A DNA stretch of 64,000 nt from Pseudomonas mangiferae (GTDB taxonomy: Bacteria; Pseudomonadota; Gammaproteobacteria; Pseudomonadales; Pseudomonadaceae). The stretch's first letter is position 1. Every line of letters begins with the position of its first letter. The DNA lies in NCBI RefSeq assembly GCF_007109405.1, contig NZ_VJOY01000009.1:124001-188000 (forward strand), read 5' to 3'. The notes under the pieces are model-generated. The model did not search any database, was not told the DNA's origin, and saw only the letters and a program-made list of their open reading frames with translations. Shown here one piece after another: positions 43,210 through 52,210 of the stretch. A program made the position numbers and the translations under genes.

Positions 43210-44466
43210 ATGCCCACCGCCACCCGCGCCCCCGTTTCCCCCACGCCTCGCGTCGCCATCGTCGGCGGCGGCCCCGCCGGGCTGATGGCCGCCGAGACCC
43301 TGGCCGACGCCGGGGTGGACGTGGACCTCTACGACGGTATGCCCTCGGTAGGGCGCAAGTTCCTCCTGGCCGGGGTCGGCGGCATGAACATCACCCACTC
43401 GGAGCCCCGCGAGGCGTTCCTATCCCGCTACCGGGAGCATCGCGACGACGTGGCGACCCTGCTCGCGGGGTTCGACGCCGACGCCCTGCGGGACTGGGTC
43501 CACGGACTGGGCATCGAGACCTTCATCGGCAGCTCCGGGCGAGTATTCCCCCGGGACATGAAGGCCGCGCCGCTGCTGCGGGCCTGGCTCAAGCGCCTGC
43601 GGGAACACGGCGTGGCATTGCACACCCGGCACCGCTGGCTCGGCTGGGGCGCGGACGGCGCCCTGCGCCTGGCGACCCCCGGGGGCGACTGCGCGCGGCA
43701 CGCCGACGCCGTGGTGCTGGCCCTGGGCGGCGGCAGCTGGCCCCGCCTGGGATCGGATGGCGCCTGGACCGGCCTGCTGGCCGAGCGGGGCGTGGAGGTC
43801 GCGCCGCTGCGCCCGGCCAACTGCGGCTTCGAGGTGGAAGGCTGGAGCCCGCTGCTGCGGGAGCGTTTCGCCGGCGCACCGCTGAAGTCCGTGGCTCTGG
43901 GCCTGGTCGGTACCCCGCTGCGCCGGGGTGAATGCGTGCTCACTGCCGACGGCCTGGAAGGCAGCCTGGTGTACGCGCTGTCCGCCATCTTCCGCGAGCG
44001 GATCGAGGCCGAAGGTGCCGCCGAGGTCCACCTCGACCTGCTGCCGGACCGCTCCGAAGCCCACATCCGGGCAGCCCTGGGCCGGCCCCGTGGGCGCCAG
44101 TCCATGGCCGGCCACCTGCGCCGGCAGCTGGGCCTGGAGGGGGTAAAGGCCGCCCTGCTGCGGGAGCGCACCGCCGCCGAGGTCTTCGCCGACCCGGCGC
44201 GCCTGGCGGCGGCGATCAAGGCCCTGCCGCTGCACCTGGTGGCGCCGCGGCCCCTGGCCGAAGCCATCAGCAGCGCCGGCGGCGTGCGCTTCGAGGCGTT
44301 GGATCAGCGGGGCATGCTGCGGGCGCTGCCCGGGGTGTTCTGCGCCGGCGAGATGCTCGACTGGGAAGCCCCCACCGGCGGCTACCTGCTCACCGCCTGC
44401 TTCGCCAGCGGTCGCCACGCCGGCCTCGGCGCGCTGGACTGGCTGCGCCGCCGGCAGCCGGCCTGA
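43210..44466 (+). CDS. BaiN/YhiN-type FAD-dependent oxidoreductase (TIGR03862 group)
   Basis: A 418-residue HI0933-like flavoprotein. It has the dinucleotide-binding motif VAIVGGGPAGLMAAETLADAG, GRKFLLAGVGGMNITHSEP (family signature), DAVVLALGGGSWPRLGSDG, and C-terminal PGVFCAGEMLDWEAPTGGYLLTACFASG. The reaction is unknown in pseudomonads. ATG 43210 is used; an upstream ATG at 43180 adds ten residues. It begins 49 bp after the deacetylase gene and may be co-transcribed. Confidence 0.88.
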   Translation: MPTATRAPVSPTPRVAIVGGGPAGLMAAETLADAGVDVDLYDGMPSVGRKFLLAGVGGMNITHSEPREAFLSRYREHRDDVATLLAGFDADALRDWVHGLGIETFIGSSGRVFPRDMKAAPLLRAWLKRLREHGVALHTRHRWLGWGADGALRLATPGGDCARHADAVVLALGGGSWPRLGSDGAWTGLLAERGVEVAPLRPANCGFEVEGWSPLLRERFAGAPLKSVALGLVGTPLRRGECVLTADGLEGSLVYALSAIFRERIEAEGAAEVHLDLLPDRSEAHIRAALGRPRGRQSMAGHLRRQLGLEGVKAALLRERTAAEVFADPARLAAAIKALPLHLVAPRPLAEAISSAGGVRFEALDQRGMLRALPGVFCAGEMLDWEAPTGGYLLTACFASGRHAGLGALDWLRRRQPA

Positions 44467-44590
44467 TACCGTCCGGCCGCCCCGCGCGCGGCGGGCTGGA
44501 CGGCAGCGGCTATGCTTGCGTTAAGCTGGCGCGGCGGACGCCCCGGGCGCCGCCGGTCCTCGTTCCCTGCGCACAGGTAGTCCATTCATC

Positions 44591-45610
44591 GTGATCCCCC
44601 TGCTGGTCTGCGACGATTCGAACATGGCGCGCAAGCAACTGATCCGCGCCCTGCCGGCCGACTGGCCGGTTTCCATCAGCCAGGCGGCCAATGGCCAGGA
44701 AGCCCTCGCGGCGATCCGCCAGGGCCTCGGCCAGGTGATGCTGCTGGACCTCACCATGCCGGTCATGGACGGCTACCAGACCCTCGCGGCGCTGCGCGAG
44801 GAAGGCCTGCAGAGCCGCGTGGTGGTGGTCTCCGGCGACGTCCAGGAAGAAGCGGTGCGCCGGGTCAAGGAACTCGGCGCCCTGGCCTTCCTGAAGAAAC
44901 CCGCCGACCCCGAGGCCCTGCGCGCCACCCTGGCCGAGCTGGGCCTGTTGGACCTGGCGCCGGCCGCCCCCGCCGACGCCCCGCCCGCCGCCAACCCCCA
45001 GCAGGCGGTGCTGGACTCCCTGAAGGTGAATTTCCGCGATGCCCTGCGGGAGGTCACCAACGTCGCCATGGGCCGCGCCGCGGCGCTGCTGGCCAAGGTG
45101 CTCGGGGTCTTCGTGCAGTTGCCGGTGCCCCAGGTGAACCTGTTCGAGGTCAGCGAACTGCACATGGCCCTCAACGACGCCCAGCGTGGCCAGCGCCTGA
45201 GCGCCGCCTGCCAGGGCTTCATCGGCGACGGCATCGCCGGCGAGGCCCTGCTGCTGTTCCACGACGCCGAGGTTTCGGACGTAGCGCGCCTGCTCAAGTG
45301 GCAACCCCGGGACGACAGCGAGACCTCGGAGATGCTGCTGGACCTGGCCAGCATCCTCATCGGCGCCTGCCTGTCGGGCATCGCCGAGCAGATCGACGTG
45401 CGCTTCTCCCAGGGCCACCCCATGCTGCTGGGCCAGCACGCCTCCATCGAGCGGCTGATCCACCTCAACCAGAAACGCTGGAAGAAGACCCTGGCGGTGG
45501 AGATCAGCTACAGCCTGGAGGGCGACCACATCCATTTCGACCTGCTGCTGCTGTTCACCGAGGACTCGGTCCGCCGCCTCACCCACAAGATCAACTACCT
45601 GATGAGCTGA
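44591..45610 (+). CDS. Response regulator fused to a CheC-like phosphatase domain
   Basis: A 339-residue two-domain protein. The receiver domain (residues 1-120) has the acidic pair Asp8/Asp9, phosphoacceptor Asp53 in MLLDLTMPVMDG, and the Lys in FLKKPAD. A Pro/Ala linker leads to a CheC-like domain (about 150-335) with REVTNVAMGRAAALLAKVLGV, the E-x-x-N phosphatase-type motif; the second copy (LDLASILIGACL) lacks the Asn. Such fusions may dephosphorylate their own or another receiver and tune signalling. Start is GTG 44591. The next gene, 6 bp on, encodes a PAS protein. Confidence 0.83.
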   Translation: MIPLLVCDDSNMARKQLIRALPADWPVSISQAANGQEALAAIRQGLGQVMLLDLTMPVMDGYQTLAALREEGLQSRVVVVSGDVQEEAVRRVKELGALAFLKKPADPEALRATLAELGLLDLAPAAPADAPPAANPQQAVLDSLKVNFRDALREVTNVAMGRAAALLAKVLGVFVQLPVPQVNLFEVSELHMALNDAQRGQRLSAACQGFIGDGIAGEALLLFHDAEVSDVARLLKWQPRDDSETSEMLLDLASILIGACLSGIAEQIDVRFSQGHPMLLGQHASIERLIHLNQKRWKKTLAVEISYSLEGDHIHFDLLLLFTEDSVRRLTHKINYLMS

Positions 45611-45616
45611 CCGCCC

Positions 45617-46069
45617 ATGCCCGCGCAGATCGACATCAAAGAGGTTCACTGGCTGCTGGACATCGTGCAGTGCATCGACGTGGGGGTGATCGTGCTGGAC
45701 CGCCAGTACCGCATCGAGGTGTGGAACAGCTTCATGGAGAACCACTCCGGCCTGGGCCCGGACGAGGTCCACGGCAAGGTGATCTTCGAGCTGTTCCCGG
45801 AGATCGACGAGACCTGGCTGCGGCGCAAGGTGGACACCGTGGTGCAGCTGGGCACCCGGGCCTTCAGCCTGTGGGAACAGCGGCCCTACCTGATGCACTT
45901 CAAGAACTACCAGCCCATCACCGGCCAGGAGGACTTCATGTACCAGAACGTCACCCTGCTGCCCCTCGCGGCGTCCCATGGCGTGGTGGAACACCTCTGC
46001 GCGGTGGTCTACGACATGACGGCCGCCGCCACCCACAAGAAGCAACTCGCCGCCCGGGACGCCGACTGA
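45617..46069 (+). CDS. Single PAS-domain sensor protein
   Basis: A 150-residue protein made almost wholly of one PAS domain: LDIVQCIDVGVIVLDRQYRIEVWNSFMENHSGLGPDEVHGKVIFELFPEI, then a long beta-sheet region ending VVYDMTAAA. There is no kinase, GGDEF or transmembrane part, so it is a cytoplasmic sensor or adaptor. It follows the response regulator-CheC gene by 6 bp and both are surely one operon; it may sense a ligand and control the phosphorylation state of its partner. Confidence 0.83.
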   Translation: MPAQIDIKEVHWLLDIVQCIDVGVIVLDRQYRIEVWNSFMENHSGLGPDEVHGKVIFELFPEIDETWLRRKVDTVVQLGTRAFSLWEQRPYLMHFKNYQPITGQEDFMYQNVTLLPLAASHGVVEHLCAVVYDMTAAATHKKQLAARDAD

Positions 46070-46357
46070 CCGTCCATCCCCGCCAGACGCACGTTCGGCG
46101 GATCGCGACCGCTTACTGTTAAAAGCCCCTGTTATAAGACGACGCGGCGTTATTTCGCGATGACCGGTCGTCTACACCTTCCGCACGCCTCCGAGGCGCG
46201 CGCCAGACGCTCCGGTTCCGGCCCCGCGCCGGTCGCCAATGCCGCGCGTTACCTGCTGTGCCCCTCAGACGAGACGCCGGCAAATCCTTTCGCGGAATCC
46301 GCGTCGTATCCGCATCCACGTCCATCCCCTCCGGCATTGCCGGCAAAGGAGTCGTTC

Positions 46358-47701
46358 ATGCGTCTACTGATCCCCACGCTGCTCGCGGCGTGTTCCACCA
46401 CGGCGTTCGCCGCCGCCCAGTCCACTGCCGAATGGCGCGTCAACCGCGCGGACGATCATTACGACGGGGTCTGTAATGCCGTCGACTGTTCCCTGCGCGA
46501 CGCCATCAGCGCGGCCAACGCCGGCAAGGGCCCGCAGCGCATCCTGCTGCCGGCCGGCACCTACGTCCTGACCCTGCCCGCCGACGTGGGCGAGGAAGGC
46601 GAGGTCCTCGACGAGGACGCCAACCTCAATGGCGACCTGGACGTATCTGGCAACGTCACGATCTTCGGCGCCGGGGTGGGCCGCACCCTCATCCGCGGCA
46701 GCGACAGCGCCCACGACCGGCTCTTCGAGGTCCTGGCCGGCGCCAGCCTGCGCCTGGAAGGCCTGAGCCTGGAGAAGGGCCACACCTCGTTCTACGGCGG
46801 CGCCCTGGAGAACCACGGCAACGCCTACCTGCGCCTGGTGGATCTGACCGGCAACACCGGCTCCGCGGCCTTCGACCCGGGCGCGGGCGGCGCGCTGGCC
46901 AACTTCGGCCACATGGAAGTCGACCAGGCACGCTTCAAGGGCAACCGCTCTTCCGCCGGCGAGGCGCACTTCGGCCAGGGCGGCGCCATCTACAACGCCG
47001 GCGACCTGCGGGTGCGGGACAGTCGCTTCGACGACAACACCGCCTCCGACGACGATGACATGGGCCTTGGCGGCGCCATCTACAACCGCGGCAAGCTGGA
47101 AGTGGCGCGCACCTCCTTCGTCGGCAACCGGGTCTCGGTGAACGGCTCGGGCTCGGCCATCGCCAACGACAACGGCGCCACCCTGACCCTGAGCAACAGC
47201 ACCCTGAGCGGCAACTTCGGCGACGCCCTCAGCAACGGCCTGCGCTACAGCGGACGGGCCGGCGTGGCCCAGGCTACCGTGATCAACGTCACCGTAGCGG
47301 CCAACGAAGGCTTCGGCGTGCGCAACCGCGGCACCCTGAGCCTGCGCAACAGCCTGCTGGCCAGCAACCACGACGAAAGCGGCGAAACCGTGCAGAACTG
47401 CCTCAACGAAGGCACCTACCACTACAGCGCCAAGGGCCTGCTGCTGGGCGCCGGCGCCGGCAACTGCACCGGCGAGGTGAACATCGAGGACAGCAAGACC
47501 TTCGTCAGCGTGCTGTTCCCGCTGGCCGAGAACGGTGCTTTCTCCCCCACCCACGCGCTGCGGCCGCGCAGCCCGGCCATCGACGCGGCGATCGGCAACT
47601 GCCCGGTGCAGGACCAGCGCGCCAGCATGCGTCCGCGCGATGGCGACGGCGACGGGGTAGCGGTCTGCGACCTGGGCGCCTACGAGCGCACCAAGCCCTG
47701 A
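46358..47701 (+). CDS. Secreted right-handed beta-helix protein with CSLREA-like motif
   Basis: A 447-residue secreted protein: signal peptide MRLLIPTLLAACSTTAFAA, then GVCNAVDCSLRDAISAAN, a CSLREA-type motif, followed by repeats of the form 'GGAI-N-G-L-V-----F-GN' (GGALENHGNAYLRL, GGALANFGHMEV, GGAIYNAGDLRV, GGAIYNRGKLEV), as in polymorphic outer-membrane/choice-of-anchor proteins with parallel beta-helices. The C-terminus (SPAIDAAIGNC...CDLGAYERT) is the family end. AAAGGAG precedes ATG 46358. It may be an adhesin or cell-surface protein; no export partner is adjacent. Confidence 0.8.
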   Translation: MRLLIPTLLAACSTTAFAAAQSTAEWRVNRADDHYDGVCNAVDCSLRDAISAANAGKGPQRILLPAGTYVLTLPADVGEEGEVLDEDANLNGDLDVSGNVTIFGAGVGRTLIRGSDSAHDRLFEVLAGASLRLEGLSLEKGHTSFYGGALENHGNAYLRLVDLTGNTGSAAFDPGAGGALANFGHMEVDQARFKGNRSSAGEAHFGQGGAIYNAGDLRVRDSRFDDNTASDDDDMGLGGAIYNRGKLEVARTSFVGNRVSVNGSGSAIANDNGATLTLSNSTLSGNFGDALSNGLRYSGRAGVAQATVINVTVAANEGFGVRNRGTLSLRNSLLASNHDESGETVQNCLNEGTYHYSAKGLLLGAGAGNCTGEVNIEDSKTFVSVLFPLAENGAFSPTHALRPRSPAIDAAIGNCPVQDQRASMRPRDGDGDGVAVCDLGAYERTKP

Positions 47702-47726
47702 CCGGGGTGGGGCGCCGGGCCTCGGC

Positions 47727-49049
47727 TCAGGCGCCCTTGCCCGGCTTGCGGGAGAGGCCGGGGGATTTGCGTACCGCGCGCACCTTCGGCTTTTCCCCAT
47801 CGATCCAGGACCCCAGGCGTGCGCCCGGTTTGCCGGCGGGTACGTCCTTGGGTTTTTTCGGCTTCTTCGGTTTCTTCAGGACCTGCCCGCGGGCATCGGT
47901 GGCCGGCACCCGGTGGTCCGGCTCGAACCCCGGCTCGTCCACCCGCTTCAGCACCTGCCGGGTCAGGGTCTCGATGGCCGCCAGCAGTTGCACTTCGTCG
48001 GCGCAGACCAGGGACAGCGCCTCGCCGCTGGCACCGGCGCGCCCGGTGCGGCCGATGCGGTGCACATAGTCCTCCGCGACGATGGGCAGGTCGACGTTCA
48101 CCACCAGCGGCAGGTCGTCGATGTCCAGGCCGCGGGCCGCCACGTCGGTGGCCACCAGTACCTGCACGTCGCCATCCTTGAACCGCTGCAGCGCGCGCAG
48201 GCGCGTCGGCTGCGGCTTGTCGCCGTGGATCGAGTCCGCGGCAATGCCCGCGTCTTGCAACTCCGTCACCAACTGATCGACGCCCTTGCGGGTCTTGGCG
48301 AAGGCCAGCACCTGGCCCCAGCGATGACGCAGCAGCAGGTGCAGGAACAGCTCGCCCTTGCGCTTTTTGTCCACCGGCACCAGCCATTGGCGGACGCTGC
48401 TGGCCGCGGCGTTGCGCGGGCTGACTTCCACCGACAGCGGGTCGCGCAGCAGCTCGCCGGCCAGGGTGCGGATGGGGTCGGAGAAGGTGGCGGAGAACAG
48501 CAGCGTCTGGCGCTTCCTCGGCAGGGCGCAGAACAGCTCGTCCAGCTCCCGGGCGAAGCCCAGGTCGAGCATGCGGTCGGCCTCGTCCAGCACCAGGGCC
48601 TGCAGCTGGCCGAACTTCACCGCGTTCTGCCGGTAGAGGTCCAGCAGGCGGCCCGGGGTCGCCACCAGCACGTCGATGCCCTTGCGCAGTTTCATCATCT
48701 GCGGGTTGATGCTCACCCCGCCGTACACCGCATAGCTGCGCAGGGGCAGGTCCTGGCCGTAGCGGCGGAAGCTCTCGTGGACCTGCTCCGCCAGCTCCCG
48801 GGTGGGCACCAGGACCAGCACCCGCACCGCGTTGCTCGCTACGGGCGGGCCTTCCAGGGTCAGCCGCTGGAGCAGCGGCAGGGCGAAGCCGGCGGTCTTG
48901 CCGGTGCCGGTCTGGGCCGCCGCCATCAGGTCGCGACCCTTGAGCACGGCGGGGATGGCCGCCGCCTGCACCGGCGACGGGGTCTGGTAGTCGAGCGCGG
49001 CGAGGGTGCGCAGCAGGGGTTCGATCAGGCCGAGTTCGGCGAACGTCAT
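47727..49049 (-). CDS. rhlE: DEAD-box ATP-dependent RNA helicase
   Basis: A 440-residue RhlE-type helicase. Motifs in order: FAELGLIEPLLRTLAALDYQTPSPVQ (Q motif), AAQTGTGKT (I), PTRELAEQ (Ia), VLDEADRML (II), FSATF (III), VATDVAARGLDI (V) and HRIGRTGRAG (VI). A lysine-rich tail (LKKPKKPKKPKD) likely binds RNA. Role in ribosome assembly and RNA decay is known for the family. ATG 49049 (MTFAELGLIEPLL) is used; an upstream frame runs into the next gene. Confidence 0.92.
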   Translation of the reverse strand: MTFAELGLIEPLLRTLAALDYQTPSPVQAAAIPAVLKGRDLMAAAQTGTGKTAGFALPLLQRLTLEGPPVASNAVRVLVLVPTRELAEQVHESFRRYGQDLPLRSYAVYGGVSINPQMMKLRKGIDVLVATPGRLLDLYRQNAVKFGQLQALVLDEADRMLDLGFARELDELFCALPRKRQTLLFSATFSDPIRTLAGELLRDPLSVEVSPRNAAASSVRQWLVPVDKKRKGELFLHLLLRHRWGQVLAFAKTRKGVDQLVTELQDAGIAADSIHGDKPQPTRLRALQRFKDGDVQVLVATDVAARGLDIDDLPLVVNVDLPIVAEDYVHRIGRTGRAGASGEALSLVCADEVQLLAAIETLTRQVLKRVDEPGFEPDHRVPATDARGQVLKKPKKPKKPKDVPAGKPGARLGSWIDGEKPKVRAVRKSPGLSRKPGKGA

Positions 49050-49081
49050 GGCAAGCAACCGGGGGCGAAAGGACCGCCAGT

Positions 49082-50029
49082 CTACTCGCTGGCGACGCTG
49101 CGGCGAACCGCGGCGGGTTTCCCTACGGCCGGGGTCGCTCCTGCGGGTCGCCGGCGCTGGCGCCACTGGGGCAGGCCGATGAGCACCACCGCCCCGACGA
49201 TCACCGTCATGGCCAGGGCCTCCTCGGGCCCCACGTGTTCGTCGGCGAACCCCATCCCCAGCAACACCGCCACCACCGGGTTCACGTAGGCGTAGCTGGT
49301 GGCCGCCGCCGGCCGCACGTGCTTGAGCAGGTAGACGTAGGCACTGAACCCGATGATGGAGCCGAAGCCGATCAGGTAGGCCATGGCGCCCCAGCCGGCG
49401 GCGCTCGGCAGCTGCACCATGCGCTCGCCACTGGCCACGCTGGCGCCCACCAGCACCAGGCCGGCGGTGAGCATCTGCGTGGCGCTGGCCATGGGCCCCG
49501 GCGGCATCGGCAGGTGCTTGCTCCACACCGAGCCGAACGCCCAGCTGGCGGCGGCGAACAGGATCAGCGCCGCCCCCAGGGGGCTGGCCTGGAGGTTCGA
49601 GCCCAGGTTCAGCAGGCCGATGCCCAGCAGGCCGAGGACGATCCCCGCCCATTCCAGGCGGCTGGCGCGCCCGCCGGCCACCAGGCCGAAGAGCAGGGTG
49701 AACAACGGAACCGTGGCCACCGCCAGGGCCGCCACCCCGGACGACACCCCGCGATGCTCCGCCAGGGTGACACCGCCGTTGCCGCAGCTCAGCAGCAGCA
49801 CGCCCACCACCGCCGCGGCCCGCCATTCGCGCCAGCCGGGCCGCGGCGCACCGCGCATGCGCAGCCAGGCGTACATCAGCCCGCCGGCGATCACGAACCG
49901 CACGCCCGCCATCAACAGCGGCGGCCAGGACGCCACGCCGATGCGGATCGCCAGGTAGGTGGACCCCCAGATCAGGTAAAGGGAGAGAAACGCGCCGACC
50001 AGCATCAGGGGCGAGGGACGAGTGGCCAT
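49082..50029 (-). CDS. EamA-family drug/metabolite exporter (YedA-like)
   Basis: A 315-residue membrane protein with ten hydrophobic segments in two EamA repeats. YLIWGSTYLAIRIGVASWPPLLMAGVRF is the YedA-type start, and GFADEHVGPEEALAM lies in the second repeat. These proteins export amino acids or drugs. ATG 50029 (MATRPSPLMLVGAFLSLYLIW) is preferred to the frame from 50062. It is divergent from an Lrp-family regulator, the usual partner controlling such exporters. Confidence 0.87.
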   Translation of the reverse strand: MATRPSPLMLVGAFLSLYLIWGSTYLAIRIGVASWPPLLMAGVRFVIAGGLMYAWLRMRGAPRPGWREWRAAAVVGVLLLSCGNGGVTLAEHRGVSSGVAALAVATVPLFTLLFGLVAGGRASRLEWAGIVLGLLGIGLLNLGSNLQASPLGAALILFAAASWAFGSVWSKHLPMPPGPMASATQMLTAGLVLVGASVASGERMVQLPSAAGWGAMAYLIGFGSIIGFSAYVYLLKHVRPAAATSYAYVNPVVAVLLGMGFADEHVGPEEALAMTVIVGAVVLIGLPQWRQRRRPAGATPAVGKPAAVRRSVASE

Positions 50030-50175
50030 GGGACTGCCTGCACCAGGGAATGGAACGATCATTCTCCCAAGGCGATCACGCGAAAATAAGAGCGAAACCC
50101 TGCTTGATCCTCGTATTCGCCTTGGTTTCCCAGGTAGAGTCGGTCCGATGCTTTCGCTTCCTGCCTGGAGGGCTC

Positions 50176-50628
50176 ATGGACAAGTACGACCGGCTGCTGG
50201 TGGCGGCTCTGGTGGAGAACGGCCGCGCCTCGTTCGCCGAACTGGCGCGGCGGGTGAACCTGTCGCCGCCGGCGGTGGCGGACCGGGTGGCCAAGCTGGA
50301 GGCCAGCGGCGTCATCACCGGCTATCACGCCTGCGTCGACCCGGCCCAGGTGGGCCTGCCCATCCAGTGCATGATCGAGCTGCGCCTGGCCCACCAGGAG
50401 TTCAAGCGCACCTTCGAAGCCCTGGAGCGCATCCCGCAGATATCCCTCTGCCACCGGGTCACCGGCGAGGCCTGCCTGTTGATCCAGGCGTCGGTGGGTT
50501 CGATGCCGGAGCTTCAGGACCTGATCGACCAGCTGAGCCCGTTCGGTGCCAGCAAGACCTCGCTGATCCTCTCCACGCCTCTCACCCGGCGCCTGCCGGC
50601 CACCCTGCAGGACGGCCGCAAGGCCTGA
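50176..50628 (+). CDS. Lrp/AsnC-family transcriptional regulator
   Basis: A 150-residue regulator: N-terminal helix-turn-helix DRLLVAALVENGRASFAELARRVNLSPPAVADRVAKLEASGVITGY and a C-terminal RAM ligand-binding domain (GLPIQCMIELRL, HRVTGEACLLIQ). These proteins respond to amino acids. Divergence from the YedA-like exporter 146 bp away suggests that it controls the exporter. ATG 50176 has GGAGGG upstream. Confidence 0.9.
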   Translation: MDKYDRLLVAALVENGRASFAELARRVNLSPPAVADRVAKLEASGVITGYHACVDPAQVGLPIQCMIELRLAHQEFKRTFEALERIPQISLCHRVTGEACLLIQASVGSMPELQDLIDQLSPFGASKTSLILSTPLTRRLPATLQDGRKA

Positions 50629-50629
50629 C

Positions 50630-50820
50630 TCAGGGCCTGAGGAAGCGCACTCCGCCGCCCACCCGAAGTTCCGCGCCGCCCATGAAGCCCGACGCATCCG
50701 ACGCCAGGAACGGCGCGGCCTCGGCGATCTCCTCGGGCCGGCCAAGGCGGCCGATGGGCACCAGGGCGGCGATCCGCTGGCGCAGGGCTTCGCTGCCCAA
50801 GTGTACGTAGGAGAAAGCGC
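50630..50820 (-). pseudogene. C-terminal remnant of a short-chain dehydrogenase/reductase
   Basis: About 60 residues, YVHLGSEALRQRIAALVPIG then RLGRPEEIAEAAPFLASDAS and a GGAELRVGGG end, match the C-terminal part of classical SDR oxidoreductases. The N-terminal Rossmann part, catalytic Ser/Tyr/Lys and any start codon are missing; the upstream side meets the NYN gene. Likely the residue of a deletion. Confidence 0.7.
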
Positions 50821-51300
50821 TCAGGAACGCAGCAGCAGCCCGCCCTCGATGGGCTGGTAGTCGTCGGCGGCGCGCAGCAGCGACTGGGCGGTGAGGCCCG
50901 GCACGCCATAGACCTGGCTGCGGGTGCCATGGCGCTGGCGGATGCGCTCCAGCAGCAGGTCGAAGTCGCCGTCGCCGGAGGCCAGCACCACCTCGTCCAC
51001 CCGCTCCGCCGCCTCCATCACGTCCAGGGTGATGCCCACGTCCCAGTCGCCCTTGGCAGAGCCGTCGCTGCGCTGGATGTAGGGCTTGAGCTTCACGGTG
51101 AAGCCCAGGTTGCGCAGGATGTTCTGGAACTGCCGCTGGCGCGGATCGCCGCGATCGATGGCGTAGGCGTAGGCCTCGGCGATCCGCCCCCGGCCGGCCA
51201 CCCGCGCCCACAGGGCGGTGTAGTCGAAATGGCAGGCGTAAGCCTGGCGTACCGTGTAGTAGAGGTTCTGGACGTCGGCGAACAGGGCGATGGATGTCAC
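50821..51300 (-). CDS. NYN-domain (PIN-like) nuclease family protein
   Basis: A 159-residue protein of the NYN/LabA/DUF88 group. Acidic residues of the PIN-like active site are visible: IALFADVQNLYY at the start, AKGDWDVGITLDVMEAAE and VVLASGDGDFDLLLERIRQRHG. Members are predicted metal-dependent ribonucleases, cytoplasmic. The role in pseudomonads is unknown. It lies between an SDR gene fragment and the DUF2076 gene and may have been joined to the fragment by a deletion. Confidence 0.87.
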   Translation of the reverse strand: MTSIALFADVQNLYYTVRQAYACHFDYTALWARVAGRGRIAEAYAYAIDRGDPRQRQFQNILRNLGFTVKLKPYIQRSDGSAKGDWDVGITLDVMEAAERVDEVVLASGDGDFDLLLERIRQRHGTRSQVYGVPGLTAQSLLRAADDYQPIEGGLLLRS

Positions 51301-51388
51301 GGCGGGCTCCGGTGGCCGGCGAACGGGCGGCGATTATCGCAGCCCGGGCTCGCCGGCGCATGCTCCGCGCCCGGGCGCCGCCCGTGGA

Positions 51389-52129
51389 TCAGACGAACGT
51401 GTCGTCGTCGGAGAAGAAGCCGGGGTCCGGGTCGAAGTCCGCGTCGCCGAACCCCGGGTCGCCCAGGCCCGGGTCGTCGAAGGCGTCGCGGCCGCCGCTG
51501 TCGGCGAGGCCGGGCGCCCCGCCGAACTGGTCGGGGGTCATGTGGCTGGTGTCGAGGTCGCTGTCGGCGAGGAAGCTGACGTCATGGTCGTTGGGGTCCA
51601 CGGCCGGCGGTTGGATGATCTCGACGATCTCCTGGGGATTGGCCTGGTGGAACAGCCCGGTGAGCATGTCCGCCAGCATCACCCCGCCCGCCACACCGGC
51701 GGCGGTCTGCAGGGCGCCGCCGAGGAAGCCACCCATCCGCGAAGGCGCGCCACCGGGCGTTGCCCCGTAGCCACCGGCGGTGGACGGTGGGGCACTGCCC
51801 CAGGAACTGGCCGGCAGCGGTGCCGGGGCGGGCGTGCTGTCGCGGCCGCCGGCGCCGAACAGCCCGGCGAGGAAACCGCCGCTCGCCGGACGGCTGCGCG
51901 CCTGGGCGGCGGCCTGAGCCTCCAGGTCCTTGACGCGCTGGTCGAGCCGCTTGAGGGCCGCTTCCTGGATCAGGATCACCTGGGCCATGTAGTAGGGCGC
52001 GCTGGGCTGCCCGGCGAGGTGGCGGTTGATCTGCGCCTCGGCCTGGGCATCCCGCGGCGCGGTCCCCTGCTCGGCCTTCTTCAGGCGATCGAACAGGCCG
52101 TCGATCAGGGCTTGTTCTGACGTTTCCAT
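51389..52129 (-). CDS. DUF2076 domain protein
   Basis: A 246-residue DUF2076 (PF09849) protein. The N-terminal conserved part is TSEQALIDGLFDRLKKAEQGTAPRDAQAE, then YYMAQVILIQEAALKRLDQRVKDLEAQ, predicted helical/coiled coil. A Gly/Ala-rich segment (MGGFLGGALQTAAGVAGGVMLADML) follows, and the tail is strikingly acidic, Asp/Gly-rich (residues about 190-246). No signal peptide. Function unknown; DUF2076 proteins are widespread in proteobacteria and probably periplasm- or cell-envelope-associated in some cases. Confidence 0.82.
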   Translation of the reverse strand: METSEQALIDGLFDRLKKAEQGTAPRDAQAEAQINRHLAGQPSAPYYMAQVILIQEAALKRLDQRVKDLEAQAAAQARSRPASGGFLAGLFGAGGRDSTPAPAPLPASSWGSAPPSTAGGYGATPGGAPSRMGGFLGGALQTAAGVAGGVMLADMLTGLFHQANPQEIVEIIQPPAVDPNDHDVSFLADSDLDTSHMTPDQFGGAPGLADSGGRDAFDDPGLGDPGFGDADFDPDPGFFSDDDTFV

Positions 52130-52210
52130 GGGTACCTCTGCGAAATGCGCATTGGACACGCGATGGCGGTTTGAGCAAGCTGGCGAACCCAAGTTCCCAG
52201 GCTGCCCGCG

